Source of the DNA: Nitrospira sp. MA-1
GTDB lineage: Bacteria; Nitrospirota; Nitrospiria; Nitrospirales; UBA8639
Assembly (NCBI GenBank): GCA_032139905.1
Contig: JAQJDB010000007.1
Span: 1,550,001 to 1,614,000, forward strand
DNA: 64,000 nucleotides
Direction of reading: 5' to 3'
Within the stretch, counting starts at the first letter, position 1; each line of letters starts with the position of its first letter. Under the pieces are notes generated by a model. It was not told where the DNA came from and did not search any database. It saw only the letters and a program-made list of their open reading frames with translations. A program made the translations under genes and the position numbers. Positions 36,073-46,463 of the stretch are shown here, piece after piece.

Positions 36073-37503
36073 ATGGCTTATGAACCTGTCATTGGAGTTG
36101 AGGTGCATGCCCAACTCCAAACGAAGACGAAATTGTTTTGTAGCTGTCCGACTTCCTTCGGACTTCCTCCGAATACGCAGGTGTGTCCAACCTGTCTGGG
36201 GTTGCCTGGAAGTCTCCCGGTGCTGAATCGCCGCGCGGTGGAAATGGCCGTGCGGACCGGACTTGCGCTTCACTGCGAGATCAAGCTGACGAATCAATTC
36301 TCCCGAAAAAATTACATGTATCCTGATTTGCCGAAGGGCTATCAAATTTCGCAGTATGATTTGCCGATCTGCGGACCAGGATGGCTTGACATTTCGGTCA
36401 ACGGCGAGTCGAAACGCGTGCGCATTTGCCGGGCCCATTTGGAGGAAGATGCCGGAAAAAATGTTCATGATGTGCCTGTGGAAGGCAGTGGTGTCGATTT
36501 AAATCGGGCGGGAACTCCATTGTTAGAAATTGTCACCGAACCCGACCTGCATTCATCGGATGAGGTTGATGCCTATTTGAAAACACTGCATGATCTCTTG
36601 GTCTATCTGGAGGTCTGTGATGGAAACATGGAACAGGGAAGTTTTCGTTGTGAGCCCAATGTGTCGCTCCGTCCCAGGGGCCAGGACCGTCTCGGAACCA
36701 AGGTCGAATTGAAAAATATTAACTCTTTCCGTTTTGCCAAAGAGGCATTGGAATTTGAAATTTCCAGGCAAACTGAGGCCTTAACCGAAGGTGAAACGAT
36801 TCGTCAGGAGACCCGGCTGTGGGATGTGCAGAAAGGACAAACGGTTGTCATGCGAAGTAAGGAAGAAGCCCATGATTACCGGTACTTTCCCGACCCGGAT
36901 CTGCTCCCCGTTAGCGTGGATGCGGAATGGATGGAATCGCTGCGCCAGACGATTCCGGAACTTCCGGCTGTCCGCATGAAACGGTTTGTGATGGAATATC
37001 ATCTTCCTGAGTACGATGCGAAGATTCTGACGGATTCAAAAAACTTAGCCGACTATTTTGAAGCCTGTGTGAAACTCTTTCCCCATCCCAAAACGGTCAG
37101 TAACTGGGTGATGGGCGAATTACTTCGTGAGCTCAATACCGCTAATACCCCTCCCGAATCCTCCCCGGTAGGCCCCGAACAATTGGTTCAACTCTTACAA
37201 TTGGTAGAAGAGGGAACCATTAGTTTAAAAGTTGCCAGAGATCTTTTCCCGGAATTTTATGGTAGTGGAAAATCTCCGGATCAATTGGTCAAAGAGAAGG
37301 GCCTGGTCCAGGTTTCCGATGAAGGCATCCTGGAAACACTGATTAAAGAGGTGCTGACCCAGCATTCAACTCAAGTGGAGCAATATCGTGGTGGGAAGGA
37401 GACGGTGTTAGGATTTTTAGTCGGACAGGTGATGAAGGCGTCGCAGGGAAAAGCCAATCCTGGCAAGGTCAATACTCTGTTGAGACAGCATCTCACGCCT
37501 TGA
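36073..37503 (+). CDS. gatB: Asp-tRNA(Asn)/Glu-tRNA(Gln) amidotransferase subunit B
   Basis: tRNA-binding and kinase subunit of GatCAB. The 476-residue product starts [20 protein letters not shown], has CSCPTSFG and [10 protein letters not shown] (zinc knuckle pairs), [21 protein letters not shown] and [14 protein letters not shown]. It ends with the GatB/YqeY tail domain ([24 protein letters not shown]). All family segments are present and the length is normal. It closes the gat cluster; eno follows after 70 bp. Confidence 0.97.
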   Translation: MAYEPVIGVEVHAQLQTKTKLFCSCPTSFGLPPNTQVCPTCLGLPGSLPVLNRRAVEMAVRTGLALHCEIKLTNQFSRKNYMYPDLPKGYQISQYDLPICGPGWLDISVNGESKRVRICRAHLEEDAGKNVHDVPVEGSGVDLNRAGTPLLEIVTEPDLHSSDEVDAYLKTLHDLLVYLEVCDGNMEQGSFRCEPNVSLRPRGQDRLGTKVELKNINSFRFAKEALEFEISRQTEALTEGETIRQETRLWDVQKGQTVVMRSKEEAHDYRYFPDPDLLPVSVDAEWMESLRQTIPELPAVRMKRFVMEYHLPEYDAKILTDSKNLADYFEACVKLFPHPKTVSNWVMGELLRELNTANTPPESSPVGPEQLVQLLQLVEEGTISLKVARDLFPEFYGSGKSPDQLVKEKGLVQVSDEGILETLIKEVLTQHSTQVEQYRGGKETVLGFLVGQVMKASQGKANPGKVNTLLRQHLTP

Positions 37504-37532
37504 TCTAAGGCTCGACTCAGGGTACAAGATAA

Positions 37533-38861
<1,329 letters not shown>

Positions 38862-38870
38862 TTTTCAAGT

Positions 38871-39224
38871 ATGCGTCCCAATAATAAAAAACGGACGTCC
38901 ACCGGGTTTGGGGGTGATCTGTTGGATCGCCTTCCAATGGTTGGGGCATTTTTGATGATGAGTGTAATGGCGGGGACCATGTTTTTTAATTCTGATGGAT
39001 TGCCCTTATACTTTCATATGCGAGAAACGCGTGAGCATTTGACCGAACAAATCCAGCAATTACAAGATATCAATGCCCTGCTCGAAGAAGATATCACCCG
39101 TATTCAGCGGGATCCGCAACGACTGGAAGAGTTGGCCCGTAATCGTTTGGGCATGGTCCGGCAGGGAGAGGTGGTGTATCAATTTGTGGAGCCGGTCCCT
39201 TCCTCATTTACGGCCAGACCTTAG
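38871..39224 (+). CDS. FtsB/DivIC-type septum formation initiator
   Basis: Bitopic division protein. The 117-residue product has a basic cytoplasmic start, a hydrophobic helix (residues 22-38, MVGAFLMMSVMAGTMFF) and an extracytoplasmic leucine-zipper-like coiled coil (LTEQIQQLQDINALLEE). It ends with the family segment DPQRLEELARNRLGMVRQGE. The eno-ftsB order is common in Gram-negatives. FtsB links FtsL and FtsQ in the divisome; no other division gene is adjacent here. Confidence 0.88.
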   Translation: MRPNNKKRTSTGFGGDLLDRLPMVGAFLMMSVMAGTMFFNSDGLPLYFHMRETREHLTEQIQQLQDINALLEEDITRIQRDPQRLEELARNRLGMVRQGEVVYQFVEPVPSSFTARP

Positions 39225-39312
39225 CGGCCAGACTTCTTGCGCCAGGCCCCTCCAACCCTTCATACTCATGCATTGATGTTTCTTCCGTTTTCCCATACTT
39301 AAAAGTTATTCG

Positions 39313-40206
39313 ATGAAATCAGGTCAATTAGCCATTCTCGGCCGACCCAATGTCGGCAAATCAACGTTGCTCAATGCATTGGTTCGCGAAAAAATCGCCA
39401 TTGTCTCTGATAAACCACAAACTACGCGAAACCTCATTTTAGGAGTCGGGCATTACCCGGAAGGCCAGCTCATTCTCATTGATACGCCAGGCCTCCATAC
39501 GCCTCACCATCGAATGAATACACAGATGGTGCAATCAGCGTTAGGCACCCTGACTCAATCTGATGTGGTCTACATGATTGTGGACAGTCAGGTTTTGCCA
39601 GGCCCCGGAGACCGACAGGTTATGGAGCAGGTGACCACAGCCCATCAAGAACGACCATTTCAGGGAGTATTTTTATTATTAAATAAAGCCGATGCTGTCG
39701 CCAAATCCAGGCTGCTCCCTCTCATTGATCAATACCGCACGTGGTTTCCCTGGAGTGAAATTATCCCCATTTCCGCTAAGACCGGGGTTAATCTTCCCCA
39801 ATTAGTTGAATTAACCTTTGCGTGTTTGCCCTCATGTCCGGAATTGATGTATGACGAAGATTTTTTGACCAATCAGCCTATGCGTCATATGGCTGCGGAG
39901 CTCATTCGTGAAAAAGTTCTAGAACAGACCTACGATGAATTGCCGTATGCAGTGGGTGTCATGATTGAGGAGTTTCAGGAAGAACCAGACCTGACAAGTA
40001 TTCGGGCCGTTATCCTGGTGGAAAAAACCAGTCAAAAAGGAATCATTATCGGGAAAAAAGGCATGCGCCTCAAAGAGATTGGCCAAAGTGCGCGGATAGA
40101 TATGGAGCGACTGTTCGGTATGAAGATTTATTTGCGCATGTGGGTGAAAGTGCAGGAGGGCTGGCGCGATAATGTGCAGATGTTAAGCGAATTGGGATAT
40201 GGATGA
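39313..40206 (+). CDS. era: GTPase Era
   Basis: Ribosome-assembly GTPase binding the 3' end of 16S rRNA. The 297-residue protein has G1 GRPNVGKSTLLNAL, G3 DTPGLHTP, G4 NKADAV and G5 ISAKTG. A C-terminal KH RNA-binding domain follows, with TSQKGIIIGKKGMRLKEIG. The length is normal. The gene overlaps nothing and precedes recO by about 60 bp, the frequent era-recO order. Confidence 0.97.
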   Translation: MKSGQLAILGRPNVGKSTLLNALVREKIAIVSDKPQTTRNLILGVGHYPEGQLILIDTPGLHTPHHRMNTQMVQSALGTLTQSDVVYMIVDSQVLPGPGDRQVMEQVTTAHQERPFQGVFLLLNKADAVAKSRLLPLIDQYRTWFPWSEIIPISAKTGVNLPQLVELTFACLPSCPELMYDEDFLTNQPMRHMAAELIREKVLEQTYDELPYAVGVMIEEFQEEPDLTSIRAVILVEKTSQKGIIIGKKGMRLKEIGQSARIDMERLFGMKIYLRMWVKVQEGWRDNVQMLSELGYG

Positions 40207-40268
40207 ACATGGGTGGTAATCACAGTAGTTTTCACATCTGACGTGCAGAGAGTCCTCGTGGAGTTCTC

Positions 40269-41033
40269 ATGCCGCTCCTAAGAACCCGCGCGGTCATTAT
40301 TCGAAGCCAACGCTGGGGTGATGCTGACAGAATTGTTACCCTGTATTCCCCTGATCTAGGTAAAATTCGTGGCGCCGCTCGTGGTGCTCGCCGAATGAAA
40401 ACACGGTTTGGCGGGGTTCTTGAGCTCTTTGGGATTGTTGATGTCACCCTGTTCCAGAAAACCCCTGACGCTTTGGGACAAATTAGTCAAATAGATCTTG
40501 TCAAAAACTTTAAAGCCGTACGAGAAGATTTGGGCGTAATGGCTGCAGCCGCCAAGATGGTACGTATGGTGGAGATGATTACGGCGGATCGTGATCCCAA
40601 TCCTGAGATGTATTCAGCACTGGTTTATGGCCTGGAAAGCCTGCTTCCTGACCGGGACCTGGCACTCGCCACATTATTATTTCAAATTCATGTGCTGAGC
40701 TATACTGGTTTTCGTCCACAAATTGATCGTTGTACTGAATGCGGAAATATGGCCTCCTCCAAAATGTCTCAGTGGTTTTCCCCTCGATTAGGTGGGATGG
40801 TCTGTAACGGCTGTGGTCAAGAGGGGGTAGGCCGATTATTATCCATTTCTAAAGGAAGCCTGGCGTTTATTGAACAGGCTCGACGACTCCCCATGGCCAG
40901 TCTATCTCGATTGAAAGCGATTGGAACGGTCCGTATTGAAGTGGAAGAAGCTATTGAAGCCTATTTCCAGGCAGTTGTCGGAAAAGCTCTCCCAACATTT
41001 GAACAATGGGTGTCGAAGGATGCCCACTCATAA
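40269..41033 (+). CDS. recO: DNA repair protein RecO
   Basis: RecFOR pathway protein that helps load RecA on SSB-coated DNA. The 254-residue product has the N-terminal OB-fold (TRAVIIRSQRWGDADRIVTLYS, KIRGAARGARRMKTRF), a helical middle, and a zinc-binding pair CTECGN and CNGCGQ. The length is typical. It lies between era and the DUF971 gene on the same strand, 12 bp from the latter. Confidence 0.93.
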   Translation: MPLLRTRAVIIRSQRWGDADRIVTLYSPDLGKIRGAARGARRMKTRFGGVLELFGIVDVTLFQKTPDALGQISQIDLVKNFKAVREDLGVMAAAAKMVRMVEMITADRDPNPEMYSALVYGLESLLPDRDLALATLLFQIHVLSYTGFRPQIDRCTECGNMASSKMSQWFSPRLGGMVCNGCGQEGVGRLLSISKGSLAFIEQARRLPMASLSRLKAIGTVRIEVEEAIEAYFQAVVGKALPTFEQWVSKDAHS

Positions 41034-41045
41034 GGAGAATCGGGT

Positions 41046-41396
41046 ATGAATTCTCAATCGTCACTTGAACCTACAGATATGGAATGGCTGGAAAACGGGG
41101 TGTTGGGCATTACCTGGAGTGATGGGCATAAGGGCATCTATCCGGTTCGGTATTTGCGACAACATTGCCCCTGTGCAGCTTGCACGGACGAATGGACCGG
41201 TGAGTTGCGTCTCAAGCCGGACTCTATCCCCCTTCTTATTTTATTGCAGGATATGGAGCCGGTTGGGCGCTATGCCTTTCGATTTAAATGGAGTGACGGA
41301 CATGATACCGGGCTCTATTCCTACACCGCACTGCGCAGCATGTGCCAATGTGATATTTGCCAGCCCAATAAGCCAAAAAGCAAGCAACTCCTCTAG
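41046..41396 (+). CDS. DUF971-domain protein
   Basis: The 116-residue product is a single DUF971 (GBBH-like N-terminal) domain. It has GITWSDGHKGIYPVRYLR, CPCAACTDEW, the mid-part VGRYAFRFKWSDGHDTGLYS and the final CQCDIC. The Cys pairs form a likely zinc site, as in the family. Some relatives act with iron-sulfur cluster carriers, but this is not general. An AAGGAG precedes the ATG. It ends the eno-era-recO run. Confidence 0.85.
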   Translation: MNSQSSLEPTDMEWLENGVLGITWSDGHKGIYPVRYLRQHCPCAACTDEWTGELRLKPDSIPLLILLQDMEPVGRYAFRFKWSDGHDTGLYSYTALRSMCQCDICQPNKPKSKQLL

Positions 41397-41551
41397 CTTA
41401 TTCTGGTTTTCTTTTCATCAAGATTCCAGCCAGATAGTGCCAGTATGAACCTATGAAAATGTTTAAAGGGAGGACCGTTACGAAAGATAGCGTGAAGCGG
41501 ACGACCGAAGCAAAAAAAGGCTTGAGTGAGTGAACCAGGAGGGAACGATTT

Positions 41552-42079
41552 TTATTGTACCAGGACTTCCTGTGTAGATAGTGAGACGGGCCGAATGGTG
41601 GTCAATTGTTCTAACGCATGATTGGCCTTGCTGACGTAGAATGCATATTGAGATTCTGGATAATCTACTATGATTTTCTGAAAGGTGCGCAGAGCCGTTG
41701 GCCAGTCTGATGACAATTGGGCAACTTCTGCAAGGTGGATTGAGCATGAGGCAGCCATGGCCCGTGGATCGACTGCCAAACGGGAACCCCTCGCTGTCGA
41801 TAATTTTTTTAAAAAGGCGGGGACAGGAATAGGAGAATCATCCAGTGAGATCGGTTTAGGTGCAGAGGCTAACACGGAAAGATTGGCCTGCATGCTTTGA
41901 ATATCAGAACCATCTACGCATTGATTATAGGCGTCCCAAATTCCCAGGAATTCCTGATCCTCCATGGCCAACTCCCCAGGTGATTTTGGCTGAATACTCT
42001 GACAGCCAATAAAAATGACAGGAAGTAAGGTTACGAGGAAATACTTGATACATGTGGAAGCAAGAAATCTGGTCTTCAT
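41552..42079 (-). CDS. Lipoprotein of unknown function, TPR-like C-terminus
   Basis: The 175-residue precursor from ATG 42079 has a signal peptide ending in the lipobox IFIGC. The C-terminal half has alternating helices such as SIHLAEVAQLSSDWPTALRTF and IIVDYPESQYAFYVSKANH, which resemble a tetratricopeptide-type helical pair. No enzyme motif is visible. It lies about 250 bp downstream of the helicase gene pair on the same strand, but that gap makes co-transcription uncertain. Confidence 0.68.
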   Translation of the reverse strand: MKTRFLASTCIKYFLVTLLPVIFIGCQSIQPKSPGELAMEDQEFLGIWDAYNQCVDGSDIQSMQANLSVLASAPKPISLDDSPIPVPAFLKKLSTARGSRLAVDPRAMAASCSIHLAEVAQLSSDWPTALRTFQKIIVDYPESQYAFYVSKANHALEQLTTIRPVSLSTQEVLVQ

Positions 42080-42333
42080 CGTTAAGCCTGGAAATCGAAG
42101 TTTAAAAAACATTTTAGGAATTCAGTATTATTAACGCAAAATTCATGCTCAGAAATAATAATTATGGATATGGGTTATTTCCTTAAAATTAACAATAAAA
42201 GCAATAGAATGATGGCGGAAGCGTATACTTATTACCACAACATGTGTTTATTTCGGCACAGTTGCTGGTCCCTTGAAATTTAATGTCACACTTGAGATTG
42301 CAGGCGATGTAAGTTTTCCCATTAATTCATAAA

Positions 42334-43389
42334 TTATCGAAATGGTTTAATTTCGTATTCGGTGAACAGCTGTCTGGTGTCTGGATGAAATATATAGCCT
42401 TTGCCTTGGAGAATATCCTGGTTTTTGAATAATGGAACGAGTTGCCCTGTGGGATGGAGATACAGCCCTCGAAGAGGAACGGATCGTTTGGCATGTCGGA
42501 TTAGATGGCAGGGAATAGGCCTGATGGCCTGTAGCCATTCGGCCAAATCTTGAGGGTTCCCGATAGATGCAGAGAGGAGGAGGAGCCGTGCCTGTGAGGG
42601 ACACAAGATAATCGTTTCCTCCCACACCACCCCTCGTTCTGGATCAGCGAGGTACTGCGATTCATCCAGAATGACTAACCCCAGAGTATGCAATCGCAAA
42701 TCAATCTCCCCACTGGCGGCATCATAGAATAAATTTCTCAAAATTTCTGTGGTCATCACCAATAGCGGAGCTTGGGCATTGTCCCTCCGGTCTCCGGTCA
42801 ATATCCCGACTTGATCCGGTCCAAAAAGTTGGGTGAATTCCATAAACTTTGTATTCGACAATGCTTTAAGTGGAGAGGTGTATATCACCGTTTGATTGAG
42901 TGCCATGGCCTGTTTGATTGCTTGTATGGCGACATAGGTTTTTCCACTTCCCGTCGGAGCGCTGACGATGACATCGGAATGCGCCAGATGCTCTACCGCT
43001 TCGGTTTGCCATAGATCAGGAACAAAGGGCTGAGGTTTAGGAACACCAATTCCTTCCAAAATTTCCTGAAGTGTAATCGATGGCTGGGAAGGGCCGAAGT
43101 TGGGCTTTCCCTTCATTTGTCGATTTTTTGCTTGAAAGGGGGAAGCGGGCTTTTGATGGCGGGCAGCGGCGCGGACTTCCTGTGCGGCCACTCGTTCCTG
43201 TCGAGTGGTCAGTATTTGTTGTAACTCAGTTTCAATGGCCAGAATCTGGTCGGGAGGGAAAGCCAGCATTAATTCAACAAGCCGATGTTTCCCGAGGCGG
43301 AAATGTCGATGGATGCGGCCTTTGGCCATATGATGCAAATATTTCACCGGTAAACTCTGGAGTTCATGTTTGAGATCATCAAAATGCAT
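42334..43389 (-). CDS. Ski2/HelY-like helicase, N-terminal (RecA1) half, separate gene
   Basis: The 351-residue product is only the first half of a superfamily 2 helicase. After a basic 110-residue N-terminus it has a Q-motif-like LWQTEAVEHL (near 127), Walker A SAPTGSGKT (143-151), motif Ia TSPLKALSN, MTTEILRN, DESQ as the Walker B/DExH variant (242-245) and motif III SAS (273-275). It ends in a strand-rich linker just where RecA2 should begin. The RecA2/DSHCT half is a separate gene directly upstream (43412-45271), 22 bp away. A weak GGGGAC site precedes the ATG. Alone it could not unwind RNA, so a heteromer with the upstream product is inferred. Confidence 0.86.
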   Translation of the reverse strand: MHFDDLKHELQSLPVKYLHHMAKGRIHRHFRLGKHRLVELMLAFPPDQILAIETELQQILTTRQERVAAQEVRAAARHQKPASPFQAKNRQMKGKPNFGPSQPSITLQEILEGIGVPKPQPFVPDLWQTEAVEHLAHSDVIVSAPTGSGKTYVAIQAIKQAMALNQTVIYTSPLKALSNTKFMEFTQLFGPDQVGILTGDRRDNAQAPLLVMTTEILRNLFYDAASGEIDLRLHTLGLVILDESQYLADPERGVVWEETIILCPSQARLLLLSASIGNPQDLAEWLQAIRPIPCHLIRHAKRSVPLRGLYLHPTGQLVPLFKNQDILQGKGYIFHPDTRQLFTEYEIKPFR

Positions 43390-43411
43390 GGCGTTGGGTC
43401 CCCATCTTTGG

Positions 43412-45271
43412 CTATGGAAGTTCCTGCAAGACTTCCCGTCGCATGGTCACCATCGCGGAGTGGGCGGTATCGGCCAAGCCCGGGTGAGTGATCTTGAGTC
43501 CATATATTTGAGAGAGAAATTCCAAAGTCCTGGCTAAGAGGCGATACACGTCCCCTTCGGCCATGGATGTGGAGCGAACCAGTGAGGCCCAAGTGAGCTG
43601 AGGATTCCCGATCCAGCTTTCCACCAGTGCGGCGACATCTGAGCGTAACAAGGGTGGGGGTTCATACGGACTCAATGAATCAGCCACCGCCCGCACTTGC
43701 GTCAACATCGTAGCCAAGCCGGATGGGAGCCGCATGTAGGATCCCGGACGATCATCATCATGGGAAATACTCGCCATGATGCCTGCCAACAATCCTGGAG
43801 CAATGCCTGAGAAGGCATCCATACGTATGAGTTCTGTTATGAGCAAGGAATGGTTAATACGAATGAGTCGAGCCCACTCTCCGTCAGCAGTGAGTTGCGA
43901 GGAGGCGGTGATATATCCAAATTTGTGGAGCACATCGGCTTTTTGTTGAAATCGGTGCCACAATCCGTCACGGAGTGCTTGAATCGTTTTGGTTAATTGC
44001 TGGGATTTCTGTCGGAGTTTCGAAGCCAGGGGAAAGTCTTTCTTACATGCCGAGTGGGACGGGCAGGTGGGACAGGGAAATTCCTCTGTTAATATTTCTG
44101 CAAGGAGCGGGTCGTCTGTTTCCTGGGTTTCCGGCAAAATGGGGACTGTCGGCAGACGCGTGGGCAATTGGGAAAGCTCTTTCTTGAGTTGAGAGAGGAC
44201 CTGTGGCTGACACCAGGGAATAGTGCGAGAGGGCTGAAACTCAAACACCCGGTCGTAAACCTGAGTGACCGAATGAGCGGGACACTCACCCAACGTGCCT
44301 TTGGCCCGAATCACGGATAACATAGGGGCAAAGGTTCCACGGCTTCGATACTGACGAAGTATAATCGCCGGACCTTTCGGCAGTCCGATAAGGCGACCTG
44401 GAGTCAGAAACGGCAGACAAGCAGTCAAGAATGGCGTGTCATTGGTGACGATGGGATGTCGGTGCGCTTTGCGTCGACGGGCCAGATCAAAGCCCTTCCA
44501 TTGAGTGATCCAATCGGCGCATTCCCTGGGCCCGTAGGGTTCCAATTGTTCTTTGATCTGATCCAGATGATCTTGATGGATGCCCGATCGTTGATTCAGC
44601 TGAAATTGCGCAAAGCTTTTAGCGAGCAGCCCCTCAATTTGATCCAGCGAATGGGCCTTTAGCAGATTTAGGACCATGGGGTAGGACACCACGAATTGAC
44701 TGTCAATCGGTTCCGGATAGCCTGTGAGTCCTTTGCCAAGGATGTGCAAGTCAATGTACGGGGAGGGGGTAATGACCACGACTCCCACCAAATCTTTTCC
44801 CCGGCGGCCTCCGCGCCCGGCCAATTGTTGAATTTCGCTGTTCGTCAAATCCGTGAAATCCTGCGATTTGCGGACGCTGGATTGGGTAATGACGACGGTA
44901 CGTGCCGGGAAGTCGACCCCGGCGGCCAAGGTCGTTGTGGCAAACACGGCATCCAACAATCCCAGGCGCATGAGTTCTTCAATCGCAATTTTCCAGGATG
45001 GGAGATGCCCTGCGTGATGAGCTGCGACTCCAAATTCTTGCACAACCGGAATGAGAGGGTGATGGGTAATACTCGGGAAGTCTTTGGTGAATTTCTCCAG
45101 AAATTCCCGGATGGCCTCTGAGCGTTGAGAGGACATCCTGGCTGAACTGTGGGCGAAAGTATCAATGGCCTCATCGCAGGCCCGGCGAGATGTCAAAAAG
45201 ACAATCGCCGGAGTCAACCGGTGCTGGCGGAGAATTTCTATGAGATCAACGGGATGAATGGCTGGTGGCAT
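43412..45271 (-). CDS. Ski2/HelY-like helicase, C-terminal (RecA2-DSHCT) half, separate gene
   Basis: The 619-residue product begins at the RecA2 domain: PAIVFLTSRRACDEA (residues 21-35), FGVAAHHAGHLPSWK, motif V TTTLAAGVDFPART (112-125) and motif VI QQLAGRGGRRG (148-158). A long helical C-terminus follows, with a Cys cluster C400-x2-C403-x5-C409 like that of HelY, then a DSHCT-type end (ITELIRMDAFSGIAPGLLAG). No Walker A or B is present. The upstream frame has a stop at 45311-45313 and no other start, so the protein truly begins at RecA2. It precedes, rather than follows, the RecA1 half at 42334-43389. Confidence 0.88.
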   Translation of the reverse strand: MPPAIHPVDLIEILRQHRLTPAIVFLTSRRACDEAIDTFAHSSARMSSQRSEAIREFLEKFTKDFPSITHHPLIPVVQEFGVAAHHAGHLPSWKIAIEELMRLGLLDAVFATTTLAAGVDFPARTVVITQSSVRKSQDFTDLTNSEIQQLAGRGGRRGKDLVGVVVITPSPYIDLHILGKGLTGYPEPIDSQFVVSYPMVLNLLKAHSLDQIEGLLAKSFAQFQLNQRSGIHQDHLDQIKEQLEPYGPRECADWITQWKGFDLARRRKAHRHPIVTNDTPFLTACLPFLTPGRLIGLPKGPAIILRQYRSRGTFAPMLSVIRAKGTLGECPAHSVTQVYDRVFEFQPSRTIPWCQPQVLSQLKKELSQLPTRLPTVPILPETQETDDPLLAEILTEEFPCPTCPSHSACKKDFPLASKLRQKSQQLTKTIQALRDGLWHRFQQKADVLHKFGYITASSQLTADGEWARLIRINHSLLITELIRMDAFSGIAPGLLAGIMASISHDDDRPGSYMRLPSGLATMLTQVRAVADSLSPYEPPPLLRSDVAALVESWIGNPQLTWASLVRSTSMAEGDVYRLLARTLEFLSQIYGLKITHPGLADTAHSAMVTMRREVLQELP

Positions 45272-45440
45272 GGATGGTGAAATTGTAGCAGGAGTCGGTG
45301 GGTGAAAACACTAATATGATACAGGTCGAACAAAAGAAAACGAACCGTGCTCTGTGGGGTTACCATGGATCGCGGAAGCCGAGAAGGCAGGAAACACCCG
45401 TTGTTAAGGTCTGGCATATTGGACCGATAAGGTTTCGATT

Positions 45441-45788
45441 ATGGCCATTGAAGTCATTATACGCGGAATTCGAGGCGCCACCGTCGTGGATTTTCATGGC
45501 CGGTTGGATATGCATTCCCGATGGCATGTCAAAGCCATTATTAATCAATGTTGCCATACGGAAGAAGAGCACCTGATTCTCAACCTCAAGGGCTTAACAT
45601 TTCTCGATAGCGCTGGGTTAGGTCTTCTCGTGTTGTGCTCCTATCAATTCAAAGAATTACGTCGCCGCATAACCTGGATTCAGCCACAAGGATGTGTCGG
45701 AGAATTGCTTCATAATCTCCAAATCAATGAACTCATCTCAGTGTGCCAGTCCGAACAGGACGCATTATCTTCAGTCTCTCCTTCCTGA
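45441..45788 (+). CDS. STAS-domain protein (anti-sigma factor antagonist-like)
   Basis: A 115-residue single STAS domain. VIIRGIRGATVVDFHGRLD is followed by LILNLKGLTFLDSAGLGLL, where the Ser of DSAGLG would be the phosphorylation site. The C-terminal GCVGELLHNLQINELISVC is typical. It differs clearly from the STAS protein at 26454 and likely serves another partner-switching pathway. No kinase is adjacent. It is transcribed divergently from the helicase genes. Confidence 0.85.
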   Translation: MAIEVIIRGIRGATVVDFHGRLDMHSRWHVKAIINQCCHTEEEHLILNLKGLTFLDSAGLGLLVLCSYQFKELRRRITWIQPQGCVGELLHNLQINELISVCQSEQDALSSVSPS

Positions 45789-46463
45789 AATCCTTCTCAT
45801 TCCAAGTATTCATAAGATTTTCCGTCTTTGATTGTGTGGGATCCTAATGCCGGGAATTTGGCAAAAGATTTCCGGTTTCCGGACAATCAAAACCTTCTCC
45901 TCCCTCATTATTTTTGAAGGATTACCCACATCGACCTCAACGTTTATCTAATCGGGTATGGTCCTGTGATATAAGCCTTCAGGTTATCAGCATAATTCAC
46001 AGAACCAATATCCTCAGTTCTTTAGCAAAAATGAGAGTTCTTTACTCTTGCCAGCCTGACATATAAAACGGCAAGATGATTTCTGTGAGAATATACCTCA
46101 AGAGATACAGAAAAAAAACGATCGTTCCTTGAAAAAAACAAAAGGCCATATTGCGTCCGTTCGAGTGGATATGACATTTTGTTCCAAGGAGTGTAGGAAT
46201 CACCACGAAGTATTTTGGTCTAAATGCCAGGTACCGTTGTTTTTTGATGTACCAACCTGTGGGAAAATTGACCAAGTGCACTTGAATTCAGTGAGGCTAA
46301 TCTGGATGGTTGAGTCACTGAATGTGAGACTCTCCGAGAGATTTAATGATCCTCGTTCCCTCCAACGATGTGTAGAGGTTATCCCCCACTAACCCGTCCC
46401 ATGTGCGTTGGAAGTCCAAGAGGCTTCTTAAGGATAAAATTTATAGGTGAGGAGATTTGTGTC
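45789..46463. other. Intergenic stretch
   Basis: About 675 bp with no supported gene. An 87-codon frame at 46129-46392 has no family likeness or ribosome-binding site. The last 20 bp hold the GGTGAGGAG site of the next gene. Confidence 0.35.

Noticed and set aside
46129-46392. Plus-strand 87-codon frame upstream of the cupredoxin-like gene
   Set aside because: No ribosome-binding site, odd composition and no family; treated as chance.
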